In this document: positions 33,484-42,142 of the stretch, piece by piece | How the letters are laid out: the number at the start of each line of letters is the position of its first letter | How positions within the stretch are numbered: the stretch's first letter is position 1 | Virus record (IMG/VR): IMGVR_UViG_3300007760_001422 | Span: 1 to 64,000 of that record | DNA: 64,000 nucleotides | Direction: 5' to 3' (one strand) | From: a virus | The notes under the pieces: generated by a model | Told to the model about the DNA's origin: nothing | What the model saw: only the letters and a program-made list of their open reading frames with translations | Database searches by the model: none | Program-made: the position numbers and the translations under genes

Positions 33484-33556
33484 GGCCCGCATGCAGCGTT
33501 TAGAAGTGAAAAAAAATATTATTTTTAAAAGATGTGTAATGTGAAAAAGATGCGAA

Positions 33557-34723
33557 TCACGATCCGTCTTTTGTCGATCTGCGATCCGATTTAAGTTTGT
33601 TTTCTAGTGAAGATATTTTCTTTTGTTGTTCCTTAACCGCCTCAACCAATATTGGTACTAATCTGGTATAGTCCATACTATAGGCATCGACCCCTTCCGT
33701 TTCCCAGTCAACTATGTCCGGGAGTATTGTACCAACCTCTTCCGCAATGAAACCCAAATCTTCTTTGGTGGAGTTTTTCCACTTGTATGTTACGCCCCTT
33801 AATTTCATAATTGTGTCTATCGGCTCTTCAATGGTCTTAATATCCTCCTTGTAGCGTTTCGACGAATAAGATACAAATGCATTAGCTTTGATGCGACCTG
33901 CAGCGCCGGCGGTATTGGGCAACGTTAATCTGTGAGTTGCACTGTCTGCAGCGACACCCATACCAACATAGCCTGTACTATCATTATAAACCACACTAGA
34001 GGCGGCTCCGAATGCATTTCCGCCATTATTATACTGAAATTGAGTGTCGGCGCCGGCTGGGCGGCCTTCTGTAAGGTCGGTTTCGGCTAGCTCGTTAGAT
34101 CTCCAATAAACCTTGCCATTAGTTTTAGCATATAAATAACCACCAGCACCATCGGACGGCGCGGATGGGGTGGAAGATTCAGCCGAAATGTGCACCAGTC
34201 CCGCAATTGTGGCGGCATTACCATAAATATTACTACCAGATACCACAGAGCCTGTAATTGCACCCAATGCCGATATATTTAGCGTTGTTACTGTATTGTT
34301 AACATATAACGGTTTGTTGAGTTCCATCCTAGAATTGGCATGAGACCACAAGAAAGACGCATCAGTGCCGTCTATTTTAAAGCCGGCCCCGTTCGCAGCA
34401 GAAGAGTCTGCGGCTCCGGAAGCGACTAGTATTGTTGCATCTTGTATAAAAAGTTCTGTTCTTGTATATGCGTCGATGTTCCCAACCACTGTTAGGTTGC
34501 CATTTATTTTAACATCATCGGCCAAGGAAAAGTTAATATCCCCAGAGCCGGAATTAACAGTTATATTTGAATCCCCATTAATTCTAGCGGGTGAGTATAG
34601 CTTGGTGCTGGAGTCATATAAGAGGAACTCACCAGTGACGGGTGGTGATATGTCCACATCGGCAAAGAGAGACAGCGGTTGATCTTGTATTTGTGATGTG
34701 ACAGATTTAGAAAAGCTACCCAT
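33557..34723 (-). CDS. Second tail fibre/spike with C-terminal S74 chaperone
   Basis: 388 residues. The N-terminal half is beta-rich with SPPVTGEFLLYDSSTKLYSP and DVKINGNLTVVGNIDAYTRT. The C-terminal S74 domain starts at about residue 280: SSKRYKEDIKTIEEPIDTIM, GVTYKWKNSTKEDLGFIAEE, YSMDYTRLVPILVEAVKEQQ, then a short coiled coil. It resembles the end of the neighbouring 857-residue fibre, so the two probably arose by sharing the chaperone module. No ribosome site precedes the ATG; a late-promoter-like element is only three bases away. Confidence 0.85.
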   Translation of the reverse strand: MGSFSKSVTSQIQDQPLSLFADVDISPPVTGEFLLYDSSTKLYSPARINGDSNITVNSGSGDINFSLADDVKINGNLTVVGNIDAYTRTELFIQDATILVASGAADSSAANGAGFKIDGTDASFLWSHANSRMELNKPLYVNNTVTTLNISALGAITGSVVSGSNIYGNAATIAGLVHISAESSTPSAPSDGAGGYLYAKTNGKVYWRSNELAETDLTEGRPAGADTQFQYNNGGNAFGAASSVVYNDSTGYVGMGVAADSATHRLTLPNTAGAAGRIKANAFVSYSSKRYKEDIKTIEEPIDTIMKLRGVTYKWKNSTKEDLGFIAEEVGTILPDIVDWETEGVDAYSMDYTRLVPILVEAVKEQQKKISSLENKLKSDRRSTKDGS

Positions 34724-34726
34724 GCT

Positions 34727-34736
34727 AATAAATATT
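34727..34736 (-). promoter_or_regulatory. Late-promoter-like element abutting the ATG (AATATTTATT)
   Basis: AATATTTATT on the coding strand ends three bases before the ATG of the second fibre gene, and no ribosome site is visible. If it is a promoter, the transcript would start at or next to the ATG. Confidence 0.35.
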
Positions 34737-34752
34737 TGGGCGGGCGCTTAAG

Positions 34753-34950
34753 CTACTTTTTTTTTATTTTTTTTCGGCGTTCAGCTTCTTTTCTTCTTTT
34801 GGTGGAAGGCTTTTCATAATACATTTTTTCGCGATAGCGGTCAAGAATTTCTTGTTTTTTAACTTTTTTGATAAAGCGGCGCACCATCTTTTCTAGGGGC
34901 TCATCGGGATATTTAGGTTTAACTTCAACGTTAATTGTGCGCTTAGCCAT
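34753..34950 (-). CDS. rpsU: Phage-encoded ribosomal protein bS21
   Basis: 65 residues from ATG 34950, directly after the upstream stop. EPLEKMVRRFIKKVKKQEIL, DRYREKMYYEKPSTKRRKEA and a poly-basic end (ERRKKIKKK) match the bS21 pattern, where E. coli has FDVALRRF, REFYEKPTT and a basic tail. bS21 binds the 30S platform near the anti-Shine-Dalgarno site and promotes initiation. Phage copies are known from marine phages and are thought to replace the host protein to favour phage messages. It is embedded among head genes, suggesting late expression. A longer reading from an upstream in-frame ATG (34989) is unlikely, because it would overlap the preceding gene. Confidence 0.88.
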   Translation of the reverse strand: MAKRTINVEVKPKYPDEPLEKMVRRFIKKVKKQEILDRYREKMYYEKPSTKRRKEAERRKKIKKK

Positions 34951-34951
34951 T

Positions 34952-35389
34952 CTATTTAACCAACGCCTTCCATGAGCCAGCAGCAACATTCATTATTCCC
35001 GATATGTCAACGCCAGAATCGTTTGGATCCATATTAGATAAAGCGCTGTGTGGCTGGCTATTGCCCTTCTCGCTTCCGCCGGTGGCCAATGGCTTGGTAC
35101 CCTCAAACAAGTTAACGCCACCATACGCATCGGCGTTAATGGCATCGTTCAGTCTTTTTCTTTGCAAATCTAAAGCTTCCTTGTATTGGCTCTCTTTGAT
35201 TCTCATTTGCTGCTCTGTAATTTGTTCTGTCTGGGGGGATGTTTCTTTTGAATTGACAAGACTAGAGGCGTTAACTCCCTGCATAACTTCGGAAATGACA
35301 CTAGACAAGATTCCCTCCTCTATAAGAGACTCTAAAATACACTCCTTAACAATTGGCTTAATAATTCTTTTAAGATCTGATTTCTTCAT
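34952..35389 (-). CDS. Conserved phage protein with N-terminal helix (MKKSDLKRIIKP)
   Basis: 145 residues. The N-terminus MKKSDLKRIIKPIVKECILE followed by LIEEGILSSVISEVMQG is an amphipathic helix pair. I recall this form from head-gene regions of marine T4-type phages. The middle is a Gln/Glu-rich helix (QQMRIKESQYKEALDLQRKR) and the C-terminus has DPNDSGVDISGIMNVA. It resembles the basic-helix starts of other small proteins here. Function unknown; a head or internal protein is inferred from location. Confidence 0.65.
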   Translation of the reverse strand: MKKSDLKRIIKPIVKECILESLIEEGILSSVISEVMQGVNASSLVNSKETSPQTEQITEQQMRIKESQYKEALDLQRKRLNDAINADAYGGVNLFEGTKPLATGGSEKGNSQPHSALSNMDPNDSGVDISGIMNVAAGSWKALVK

Positions 35390-35401
35390 TTATACCTTCT
35401 G

Positions 35402-36082
35402 TTACTCTTCGTAATAACTCTTCTTTTTCGACGGGAGATCAAATCCATGTTGTCTATAGCATGATTCTTCATAAGGTGCAAATTCCCGTACACTTGGGGG
35501 ACCGTGTTGGCTAGTTGTAAGTTCTTCGCGCTTCTTCTCCAGACACCGATTTAGCGCTTCCCTCCTCTCTTCTTTTGACAATCCTCTGCTGCCGCGTCTT
35601 TTTTCAAACTCTTTTTCTTCTTTTTCGCGGTCCCATTGTCTCAACTGTTCGTTGTCCCTGATTTTATCCGCACGGTCTTTCGAAACCCTCTTCTCGGCGT
35701 GACCCTGCACTTGGATAATCAATGCTGTTATATCTTTGATTTTTTGTCTTGCCTTCTCTTTGTCGCTTGAGTCGCCAAGGTTTTTGGCATTTACTCCAAA
35801 TGCTCGTTCGGCTTGGCGTCTTATTCCTTCAAGTTCGTCAAGGAGGGCTTCAAATTGACTGGCTTTGGTGCGCGGTCCTCCTCTTTTGAGTTTTTTAAAT
35901 TTATTTTCCAAGTCCTCTAGCTCAAAGTCGATTCTTATAAACATCCCCGCAGCATCTCTTGATTTAAACCCTAGCATCTTTTTAAGAAAATTCATGTCTT
36001 TGACGCTACCCACTTGCTCGGTCATGACTGCTTCAATTTCTTCTTTGATAATTTGTTTTAGTTTTGATTTAGCAATATTCAT
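35402..36082 (-). CDS. Helical protein with N-terminal basic helix (MNIAKSKLKQIIKEE)
   Basis: 226 residues. Opens MNIAKSKLKQIIKEEIEAVM, the same start type as 141-371 and 8490-8837. The remainder is charged and almost entirely helical, with coiled-coil character (DFELEDLENKFKKLKRGG, then a long Arg/Lys/Glu-rich stretch). It ends in a segment with two Cys (NRCLEKKREEL, YEESCYRQHGF). It is encoded next to the prohead protease. I-K-E near residue 14 would fit gp21 cleavage, making an internal head protein plausible. Confidence 0.62.
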   Translation of the reverse strand: MNIAKSKLKQIIKEEIEAVMTEQVGSVKDMNFLKKMLGFKSRDAAGMFIRIDFELEDLENKFKKLKRGGPRTKASQFEALLDELEGIRRQAERAFGVNAKNLGDSSDKEKARQKIKDITALIIQVQGHAEKRVSKDRADKIRDNEQLRQWDREKEEKEFEKRRGSRGLSKEERREALNRCLEKKREELTTSQHGPPSVREFAPYEESCYRQHGFDLPSKKKSYYEE

Positions 36083-36083
36083 T

Positions 36084-36692
36084 CTATTTTTTCCTTAAAA
36101 CTTCATTCAATGCTCTGTTGATTCTGTCGCCTTTTGTAAAAATCTTGCTAAGGTTTTTCTCCATACCCTCGGTCATCATATACGCGCCGGGGGTTGATGG
36201 TTCCGAAACAAAATCAAAACAAATTAACTGAAAGTCGTCTTCAACGATTGTTTTTCCTTGGGATTCTCTGACAGAGCCTAGGCCTCTGGAAGAAATACCT
36301 AGCTTTACTCCGGACTCAACGAGCGATTTAAGCACTTGGCCGGCCGGAGTGTTCAAAACTTGCACCTTGCCCATAACATCGCCGCCGTTCCACCAAACAT
36401 CAGTAACAAGGTGTGATGCATTTTTAAGATTTATAACGGAGTCTTCAGGGTGGTCTAGTTCGCCCAGTGCGCGGCGCTCTTGTACAAGCTTGCCATAATT
36501 TTCTACCTCTCTCTCTAATATTTTTCTGGGGTAGACGCGACCGTTGCCGTTCAATTCATCGCACTTCTGCATTATTCCAGATAAAATTAGTGTGCCCTCT
36601 CTTACTAGGCGCTTTTCGTCTTCTGTGAGGAGATCTTGGCAGACACCACCTTCACAAAGCTCATAATATTCTCTCAAAAGAAGTTTAGACAT
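36084..36692 (-). CDS. Prohead core protease, T4 gp21-like
   Basis: 202 residues (T4 gp21 has 212). Start of the domain: LILSGIMQKCDELNGNGRVY with the conserved NGRVYP. Catalytic His lies in ALGELDHPED (about residue 97-105) and the catalytic Ser in LGISSRGLGSV (about residue 136-146). These are the two residues of the herpesvirus-type protease fold used by phage prohead proteases. It processes scaffold, capsid and internal proteins during head maturation. It lies between the portal-side genes and the scaffold, with a ragged 113-base gap upstream. Confidence 0.92.
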   Translation of the reverse strand: MSKLLLREYYELCEGGVCQDLLTEDEKRLVREGTLILSGIMQKCDELNGNGRVYPRKILEREVENYGKLVQERRALGELDHPEDSVINLKNASHLVTDVWWNGGDVMGKVQVLNTPAGQVLKSLVESGVKLGISSRGLGSVRESQGKTIVEDDFQLICFDFVSEPSTPGAYMMTEGMEKNLSKIFTKGDRINRALNEVLRKK

Positions 36693-36816
36693 TATCAGTA
36701 AACCTTTTCCTCATAGCGGCTTCCGCCTTAATTCTAGATGCGGGCGCTACCCGCGCGCATTAAGAGCCCTTGCAACAACGTCGAACAGGCTGTAGTTTCC
36801 ACTTTTTATTTATCAT
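36685..36816 (-). pseudogene. Possible broken or recoded small gene between the membrane-protein and protease genes
   Basis: Three overlapping short readings together look protein-like. An ATG at 36816 with an upstream GGAG opens MINKKWKL. Another frame gives SGNYSLFDVVARALNARG and stops (36747-36749). The -1 frame continues VAPASRIKAEAAMRKRFTDNV and stops at 36685-36687, overlapping the protease ATG. A GC-rich hairpin (GCGGG-TAGCG-CCCGC on the coding strand) lies exactly at the last frame change. It may be a decayed gene, a recoded one, or a sequence error. Confidence 0.3.
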
Positions 36817-37189
36817 CCCAATCTCCAAAATCTTCTAAGTCCTCGTCGTGTAGCGCACTGTTGCCATGCATTCCGCCGGAATTGAAGGGATCTTCCTTCT
36901 CTGCGAAAAGCACATTCAACATATACGAAGTGCCCGAACTCAAGCATCCTAAAATAAGTAAATTCGCCCAAGTATATTCAAAATTAAATAGTTCTGTAAA
37001 TTTGTTTATACCAAATAAAAACACGCCAACCCAAAAACCCATACACATTGAACAATTGAAAAGCTGTCCAAAGCCCTTCAGCCAACTGGCGTCGGGGCGA
37101 ATTGCATCGAATATTGAACCGTAAACAATGATTTGTGTAAGACCGTGGGCTGCGAGAATAAAATATATTAGTTCTAATGTTAGCTCCAT
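36806..37189 (-). CDS. Conserved phage inner-membrane protein
   Basis: 127 residues with probable membrane segments at about 5-24 (ELIYFILAAHGLTQIIVYGS), 48-65 (MCMGFWVGVFLFGINK) and 73-95 (TWANLLILGCLSSGTSYMLN). A CSMC motif sits at the edge of the second. The layout recalls DUF1360-type small membrane proteins. The C-terminus is acidic (HDEDLEDFGDWDDK). It is encoded in the head gene cluster, where similar proteins occur in marine T4-type phages; role unknown. Confidence 0.65.
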   Translation of the reverse strand: MELTLELIYFILAAHGLTQIIVYGSIFDAIRPDASWLKGFGQLFNCSMCMGFWVGVFLFGINKFTELFNFEYTWANLLILGCLSSGTSYMLNVLFAEKEDPFNSGGMHGNSALHDEDLEDFGDWDDK

Positions 37190-37199
37190 AACTCCTCTT

Positions 37200-37763
37200 T
37201 TATGCTCTATACATACCAGTCATTCCATATGCAGCCGTAGAACCGGGCCACCTATGTATTGTGCCTTTTCTTTTTTGATGTGGCACTTCACCAAGTTCAG
37301 TTGAATCCTTCTCATCGGGATACAACATGTCTTTTTCTAACTCTTCTTCATACTCTTGATCACGCCTATAATATGGTAACTCTTCTTTGATGAATTTATC
37401 TACAGTAAACACAACAGCCTGCACAGAATCCACTTCATCGCTTTCTAGAAATGCCGCTTCCATTGAACTATACACGCTGCCGCCCTGTATTGACGACGGA
37501 TCGGTTACACCTTTTTTTACCAAAAAGTCAAATAATCTGCTTTGGGCGGAATAAACATGATCCCCCATTTCATCTTTTGGAAAAGCTATTATTTTTTTAT
37601 TTTCTGGGGATATAACAATATCAATCTCGGGATGGCTAAATAAAACAAGATTGCCATCCAAAGTCTTTCTTATATTAATGCTGGACTTGTGTTGAATCGG
37701 CTTTTTTTCGGCTTCTTGTTCGGGGGCAGCTGCTGCTGATCCTATTTTTACCTGAATGGCCAT
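37200..37763 (-). CDS. Conserved hypothetical protein in the head gene cluster
   Basis: 187 residues, no recognised domain. A mixed alpha/beta body contains DGNLVLFSHPEIDIVISPEN and KKIIAFPKDEMGDHVYSAQS. The C-terminal half is acidic (RRDQEYEEELEKDMLYPDE) and the end is RWPGSTAAYGMTGMYRA. Its ATG overlaps the TGA/TAA region of the upstream gene by one base, so the two are translated together. Probably connected with head assembly by location. Confidence 0.6.
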   Translation of the reverse strand: MAIQVKIGSAAAAPEQEAEKKPIQHKSSINIRKTLDGNLVLFSHPEIDIVISPENKKIIAFPKDEMGDHVYSAQSRLFDFLVKKGVTDPSSIQGGSVYSSMEAAFLESDEVDSVQAVVFTVDKFIKEELPYYRRDQEYEEELEKDMLYPDEKDSTELGEVPHQKRKGTIHRWPGSTAAYGMTGMYRA

Positions 37764-38587
37764 TATGCTTGAATCTCTCTAATCAAGTTTTGCACTTTAA
37801 GCACTTGTTCGACCATGCTCTTATCAATAGCGCGATCTTTAAATTGCTCAATTAACTCAAACACCTCTTTTGTTTTATCAAGCATGCCACGATCTTCATT
37901 AATTTCTTCACTATTTTTCATAGCAACCCCTAAAGCATCTTTTAATCTTTTTACTTCTTCATTCAAAAACATTTTCAACCCTATTCCATTATCTGAAAAC
38001 GAGGAAATGTAATTATTCATTAATGTTTTTTGTTCTTCGTGCAGCTTGTCTCCGTATTCTTCATTGAACTTTTTGACAAAAGTTTTATAAACTAAATTAT
38101 CAATAGGGGGCATATTACCATTTTCTTCGTTTTCCTGCACCGTCATGTTTTTCATAAGGGATTCTTCTAGAAGCACCTTGCTTTTAATCGGGGTTTTATC
38201 GCTAAAAACTTGCGATATTGTGGCAAGACTTTTAAAGTTTGGAACAAAGTTTGAATAAACATCCTTTGATAAATTTTGATTTATGTCCGATATAAGACTA
38301 CTTTGCTGTTTAAACAGCGTATCTTGATCAAGAGAAAAATATACTCTCTTGGTTTCCTGTATAAGCTTTTCTGCAACATATGGCTGCATGTTTTTGCTTT
38401 CTAGAATTGCCTTATATAATTCAAGCTCCTTCAACAAGAGAGAATTTTTATTAAAATGTTTTTTTATTATCGATGTGGCCAATCCTTTTCTTTTTGTATT
38501 TTGCTCTACAACGGATCTAGTCACCTCTCTTATTAAGGCTTCAAATAAAAAAGCAGTATTTCGTCGCTTATTGTGCTTTAGCTTCAT
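37763..38587 (-). CDS. Conserved helical protein adjacent to the portal
   Basis: 274 residues, almost wholly helical and basic at the N-terminus (KLKHNKRRNTAFLFEALIRE). The opening resembles proteins that follow the portal gene in marine T4-type phages. Later segments include KSKVLLEESLMKNMTVQENE and VYKTFVKKFNEEYGDKLHEE. Its start overlaps the portal stop by 20 bases. A prohead core or scaffold-accessory role is possible, but nothing in the sequence proves it. Confidence 0.6.
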   Translation of the reverse strand: MKLKHNKRRNTAFLFEALIREVTRSVVEQNTKRKGLATSIIKKHFNKNSLLLKELELYKAILESKNMQPYVAEKLIQETKRVYFSLDQDTLFKQQSSLISDINQNLSKDVYSNFVPNFKSLATISQVFSDKTPIKSKVLLEESLMKNMTVQENEENGNMPPIDNLVYKTFVKKFNEEYGDKLHEEQKTLMNNYISSFSDNGIGLKMFLNEEVKRLKDALGVAMKNSEEINEDRGMLDKTKEVFELIEQFKDRAIDKSMVEQVLKVQNLIREIQA

Positions 38588-40544
38588 CTTTTGACTCCAA
38601 TTCTTTTATTAGTTTTTTGATATCTTGATTCATATCAAAAATCTTTTGTTCTTCCTTATTATAACTAGTTTCTTTTCCCTCATAAATTCCTTTTCCCAGT
38701 CCCAGCAGTTCTTGGGCGCCCTTGAATACATTCCTGTCGGTCGCTTTTGAAGTTTCATCAGACCATTTTGATTTCATACTTCTTTTACGAGCGCCCATAT
38801 CTCTTTTATCGTTTTTTGTTGGCTTATAATATTTTCTTGAGGTCTTTGTCTTAACGGCACCATCTTTTCTGACCTTCACCCATTGCTCCTCATCTCTTTT
38901 TCCGGGCGCTGCCAAGAGCGGACTCTCTTCGCCGGGTGGTGCCTCGGCGGCCGGCTCTTCTGCGGCCATGTCTTCACCGCCTTCGGCGCCCATTTCTTCG
39001 TCACCGAAACCTTCGTCGCCCAGATCATCACCCAGCCCTTCTTCTGCGCCGGGCATGCCTCCTCCGGGGAGGGCCGCTGCAGCCTCTCCTGCAACCATTT
39101 CAGCCACCGACTCCAATGAAGCATCAAATTTTCTGTCATAAAACATTTCTCTTTGATTTCTTAAGAATTCTTCGTCTGAAATTCCCAACAGATTAGAAGA
39201 GATCCATCTCCGACTAAAATAACCCTCTGTTGCACCGGTGGCAATTTCAAATTTAGTTCTCCAGTGTTCTAGTTCTTGTAACTCTGCCAATTTCGAAGGA
39301 TTATTTAGCGTCAAGTTAAAAGACACAATGTCATCTCCTCTAAATCCCAAAGTATACAGGTGAACAATTCCAATTTTTTCCAGACTACTTAAGACTGATT
39401 TTTGAAGCCTCTGGATTGTTCTAGAAAACCTGATGTCTTTTTGTGCTAAAGTGGTCTTATCTTCGTCGGCGCCGTCGCCTTGCGCCAAATAAGACTGGGG
39501 TATTTTAATTGCGGAAAATAACTTTTCCCTAAGATATTTAACGTCATCGATATCGCCAGTGTAGGTTCCCCCGGGCAGATTTGTGATCTCTGTTCCCACG
39601 CCATTTCTTTGGGGGATAAAATAATCTTCATCAATGCTCATGGGGTTATAACGAAGATCGACGCGGCCAGTGTTCGGATCAACAACTTGATTGCGCTTCA
39701 TCGATGTGATAACCTTTTGCATATATTGCTCTACATCTTGCGGTGGTATGTTACCCACCTCAACTTTAAAAACTCTACGCTCCGGTGAGCGAACAATGCG
39801 ATAAGCCATCATGGCGTCTTCCAATAGCGTCAGCTGTCTCCATATTCTTCTCGCAGGCTCTAAAACTGATGTGCCATATGGCGCATACTTATCATTCCCT
39901 AGTATTCTAAAATGTGCCAGCTGCCAGTTTTCAAAGGTCACGCCTCCAGAGTTCCATTGATACTGAATGTAATTTGGGTTAGTTTTGTCTTCTCCCTCAA
40001 GGCGCTCTAGCTCGCCTGTCGGCAGGCCAATGACATTTTTAATTCCGCTGGATTCATCGATATCTAGATATAAGAAAAAGTCCCCATACTTACACATGGT
40101 TCTGCACCAGCCAAACAGGTTAAAATCAATATTTAAAATATCGTGATACAGGGAATCTAAAATTCCTTTTATCTCTTCGTTCGAACTGTTTATGTGAAGC
40201 ATCTTGTTCAAAAGGCTGGCCGTGGTTATTTCATCGGCATATATATCAAGGGCCGAGGCCAACTCGGGTGTATACTCCATTTGATCAAAATCTAAATATC
40301 TTTGCATTCTGTTTTGCTGCACCATGATATTGGCCTGTAGATTATCAAACGGATTATACCCAAGCCTTTGAAATTTTTGACCAGCAACATCCTTAAATTT
40401 ATTGGCATATTTATCATACGCCCTTCTTCTCAATTGTCTTGTGGTTTGAGAACGTCGATTGATTATCGGTCCCGAAAACAAGCGTGTAAGTCTTCTAAAC
40501 AGGGGCGCGCCATCGTTTTTTGGATTTGTTTTTCTATCAGCCAT
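38568..40544 (-). CDS. Portal protein, T4 gp20-like
   Basis: 658 residues (T4 gp20 has 524); the extra length is an acidic Gly/Ala/Glu-rich region (about 495-560) plus a basic C-terminus. Signature segments: YTPELASALDIYADEITTAS (about residues 90-110), FGWCRTMCKYGDFFLYLDID, APYGTSVLEPARRIWRQLTL, MMAYRIVRSPERRVFKVEVG, and a long crown/wing region with NLPGGTYTGDIDDVKYLREK and KIPQSYL. Twelve copies form the DNA entry channel and motor dock. It lies directly downstream of the terminase. Confidence 0.93.
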   Translation of the reverse strand: MADRKTNPKNDGAPLFRRLTRLFSGPIINRRSQTTRQLRRRAYDKYANKFKDVAGQKFQRLGYNPFDNLQANIMVQQNRMQRYLDFDQMEYTPELASALDIYADEITTASLLNKMLHINSSNEEIKGILDSLYHDILNIDFNLFGWCRTMCKYGDFFLYLDIDESSGIKNVIGLPTGELERLEGEDKTNPNYIQYQWNSGGVTFENWQLAHFRILGNDKYAPYGTSVLEPARRIWRQLTLLEDAMMAYRIVRSPERRVFKVEVGNIPPQDVEQYMQKVITSMKRNQVVDPNTGRVDLRYNPMSIDEDYFIPQRNGVGTEITNLPGGTYTGDIDDVKYLREKLFSAIKIPQSYLAQGDGADEDKTTLAQKDIRFSRTIQRLQKSVLSSLEKIGIVHLYTLGFRGDDIVSFNLTLNNPSKLAELQELEHWRTKFEIATGATEGYFSRRWISSNLLGISDEEFLRNQREMFYDRKFDASLESVAEMVAGEAAAALPGGGMPGAEEGLGDDLGDEGFGDEEMGAEGGEDMAAEEPAAEAPPGEESPLLAAPGKRDEEQWVKVRKDGAVKTKTSRKYYKPTKNDKRDMGARKRSMKSKWSDETSKATDRNVFKGAQELLGLGKGIYEGKETSYNKEEQKIFDMNQDIKKLIKELESKDEAKAQ

Positions 40545-40547
40545 ATA

Positions 40548-42137
40548 TTATCCCTTTAACAGCCAAGCATGGTCTTTTATGTCCTCTACATATTTTTTAG
40601 CTTTATCATCCAATTCTATATGTTTTGGTTTAAGCATACCCGGTAAGTTTGTATTTAGTTGTGAATTTGTTACTGTCATTGCGTCTATAAAAGCCTTATT
40701 ATATTCAGCGTCTCTTTGATTTTCAATTATTGCAGTATCTCTAACCCAACACCCAATGGCACATGCCATAATTAAATCATCGTTATAAGATCTCATCGCT
40801 TCTGGTCGACCGTTGTGCCAAACAAAAGTTGACAATTCGCTTTGAAGTCTTTTAGAATATATTTTAAGTAGTTTGTTTCTGATGAATTCTTCGAATTTTG
40901 CAACAACTAAAGGCCTTGTTTTCATTGACATTGTAAAACCGGCCACTGCGCCCGAGCGTCTTTCTGCGGCTAATTCATCAATATATTCATGAGTCGACTT
41001 GATTGAGTGGTAGATGTTGGAATATGCACTTTCTTTTAATTTTTCTAATACAGAGTACCCAATAGAATTGTTTTCAATGACCACCATACAGTTTCCATAC
41101 TCCTTTCCTGCTGTGTCCACCACAGAGGCAAACATGTCTGGAGGTAATTTACCTTGGTACTCGGCAACAATTTCCATTGTTTCTAATTTAAAGACATGAA
41201 ACACCGAATAGTCTTGGCCGTCGCCGCGAGCAACGTCAGCAGACAATAAATATGTATTTTCTGAATTGTATTCTTCCCATATCCAATAATTTCTATCAAA
41301 CCCTGTTTTATATTTGGGCTCCGCGGTTTCAGCCAGAATCCTTTCTATGTCTTGGCTGTGGATAACTGTCTCTCCGGAGGCATTAAAGTTGCACAACAGC
41401 TCTTGTGCAATTTGTCTATAAGACATGTTTTTGGTTTCATTTGCAAACCAATCCTGATCTCTTTCGGGGTGCACGTCCCACATTAGTTTAATTGGATAGA
41501 AATCATTCTTATCTGACTCTGCATCAATATAACTTTGATGAAACCAGTTTCCAACGCCATTGGGGGTTGACAAGGCAATACAACGACCACCCGTAGACAA
41601 CGTGGGGTATAAGCCGGTCCACAGTTCATCTAAATTTTCAACGTGGGCAGCCTCATCAATGACCAAGAGGGAAAGAGCCTCTGAACGGCCGGCGTCACCC
41701 GAAGTGGAGGAGGCTTTAATTTGGGAACCGTTGCTCAACTCAAAAGAAGATCTATTGTCAACAGATACAGAAGCCAACTGCAACAGCCAAGGTGGCAGGT
41801 GTTTTATCATGTGTTTTACTTTTTTAACAAGATTTGATGCTGTGCCAAATTTTGTGGCCATCACCAGCACGTTTCTGTCCCTGTGGAAGAGCAGCATCCA
41901 AGCGATGTAAGCGGCCGTAATGGTTGAAATACCCAGCTGGCGCGCCTTGAGTATTACTGTGAATCTATGATCATTAAACTCATCCAGCAGGTCCGATTGA
42001 TAATTATATGTTTTAAATGGAATTAACCCCTTAAGGGGGTGGGAAATTCTTGCATAATTGTTAACAAAATAAGTCGGGTCTTTACCGCATTGACGTATTT
42101 CTTTGATGATTTCTTTTTTTGTTAATTCGTAACGCAT
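40548..42137 (-). CDS. Large terminase subunit, T4 gp17-like
   Basis: 529 residues. The ATPase part has an adenine-motif-like FKTYNYQSDLL, Walker A in ILKARQLGISTITAAY (about 63-77), and Walker B with catalytic Glu in LLVIDEAAHV (about 157-166). The motif GGRCIALSTPNG follows as coupling motif III. The nuclease part carries LLSADVARGDGQDYSVFHVF (about 293-312), VVIENNSIGY and a C-terminal Asp pair in SYNDDLIMACAIG, as expected for an RNase H-type fold. It packages DNA and cuts concatemers. The portal follows after three bases. Confidence 0.95.
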   Translation of the reverse strand: MRYELTKKEIIKEIRQCGKDPTYFVNNYARISHPLKGLIPFKTYNYQSDLLDEFNDHRFTVILKARQLGISTITAAYIAWMLLFHRDRNVLVMATKFGTASNLVKKVKHMIKHLPPWLLQLASVSVDNRSSFELSNGSQIKASSTSGDAGRSEALSLLVIDEAAHVENLDELWTGLYPTLSTGGRCIALSTPNGVGNWFHQSYIDAESDKNDFYPIKLMWDVHPERDQDWFANETKNMSYRQIAQELLCNFNASGETVIHSQDIERILAETAEPKYKTGFDRNYWIWEEYNSENTYLLSADVARGDGQDYSVFHVFKLETMEIVAEYQGKLPPDMFASVVDTAGKEYGNCMVVIENNSIGYSVLEKLKESAYSNIYHSIKSTHEYIDELAAERRSGAVAGFTMSMKTRPLVVAKFEEFIRNKLLKIYSKRLQSELSTFVWHNGRPEAMRSYNDDLIMACAIGCWVRDTAIIENQRDAEYNKAFIDAMTVTNSQLNTNLPGMLKPKHIELDDKAKKYVEDIKDHAWLLKG

Positions 42138-42142
42138 GCATC

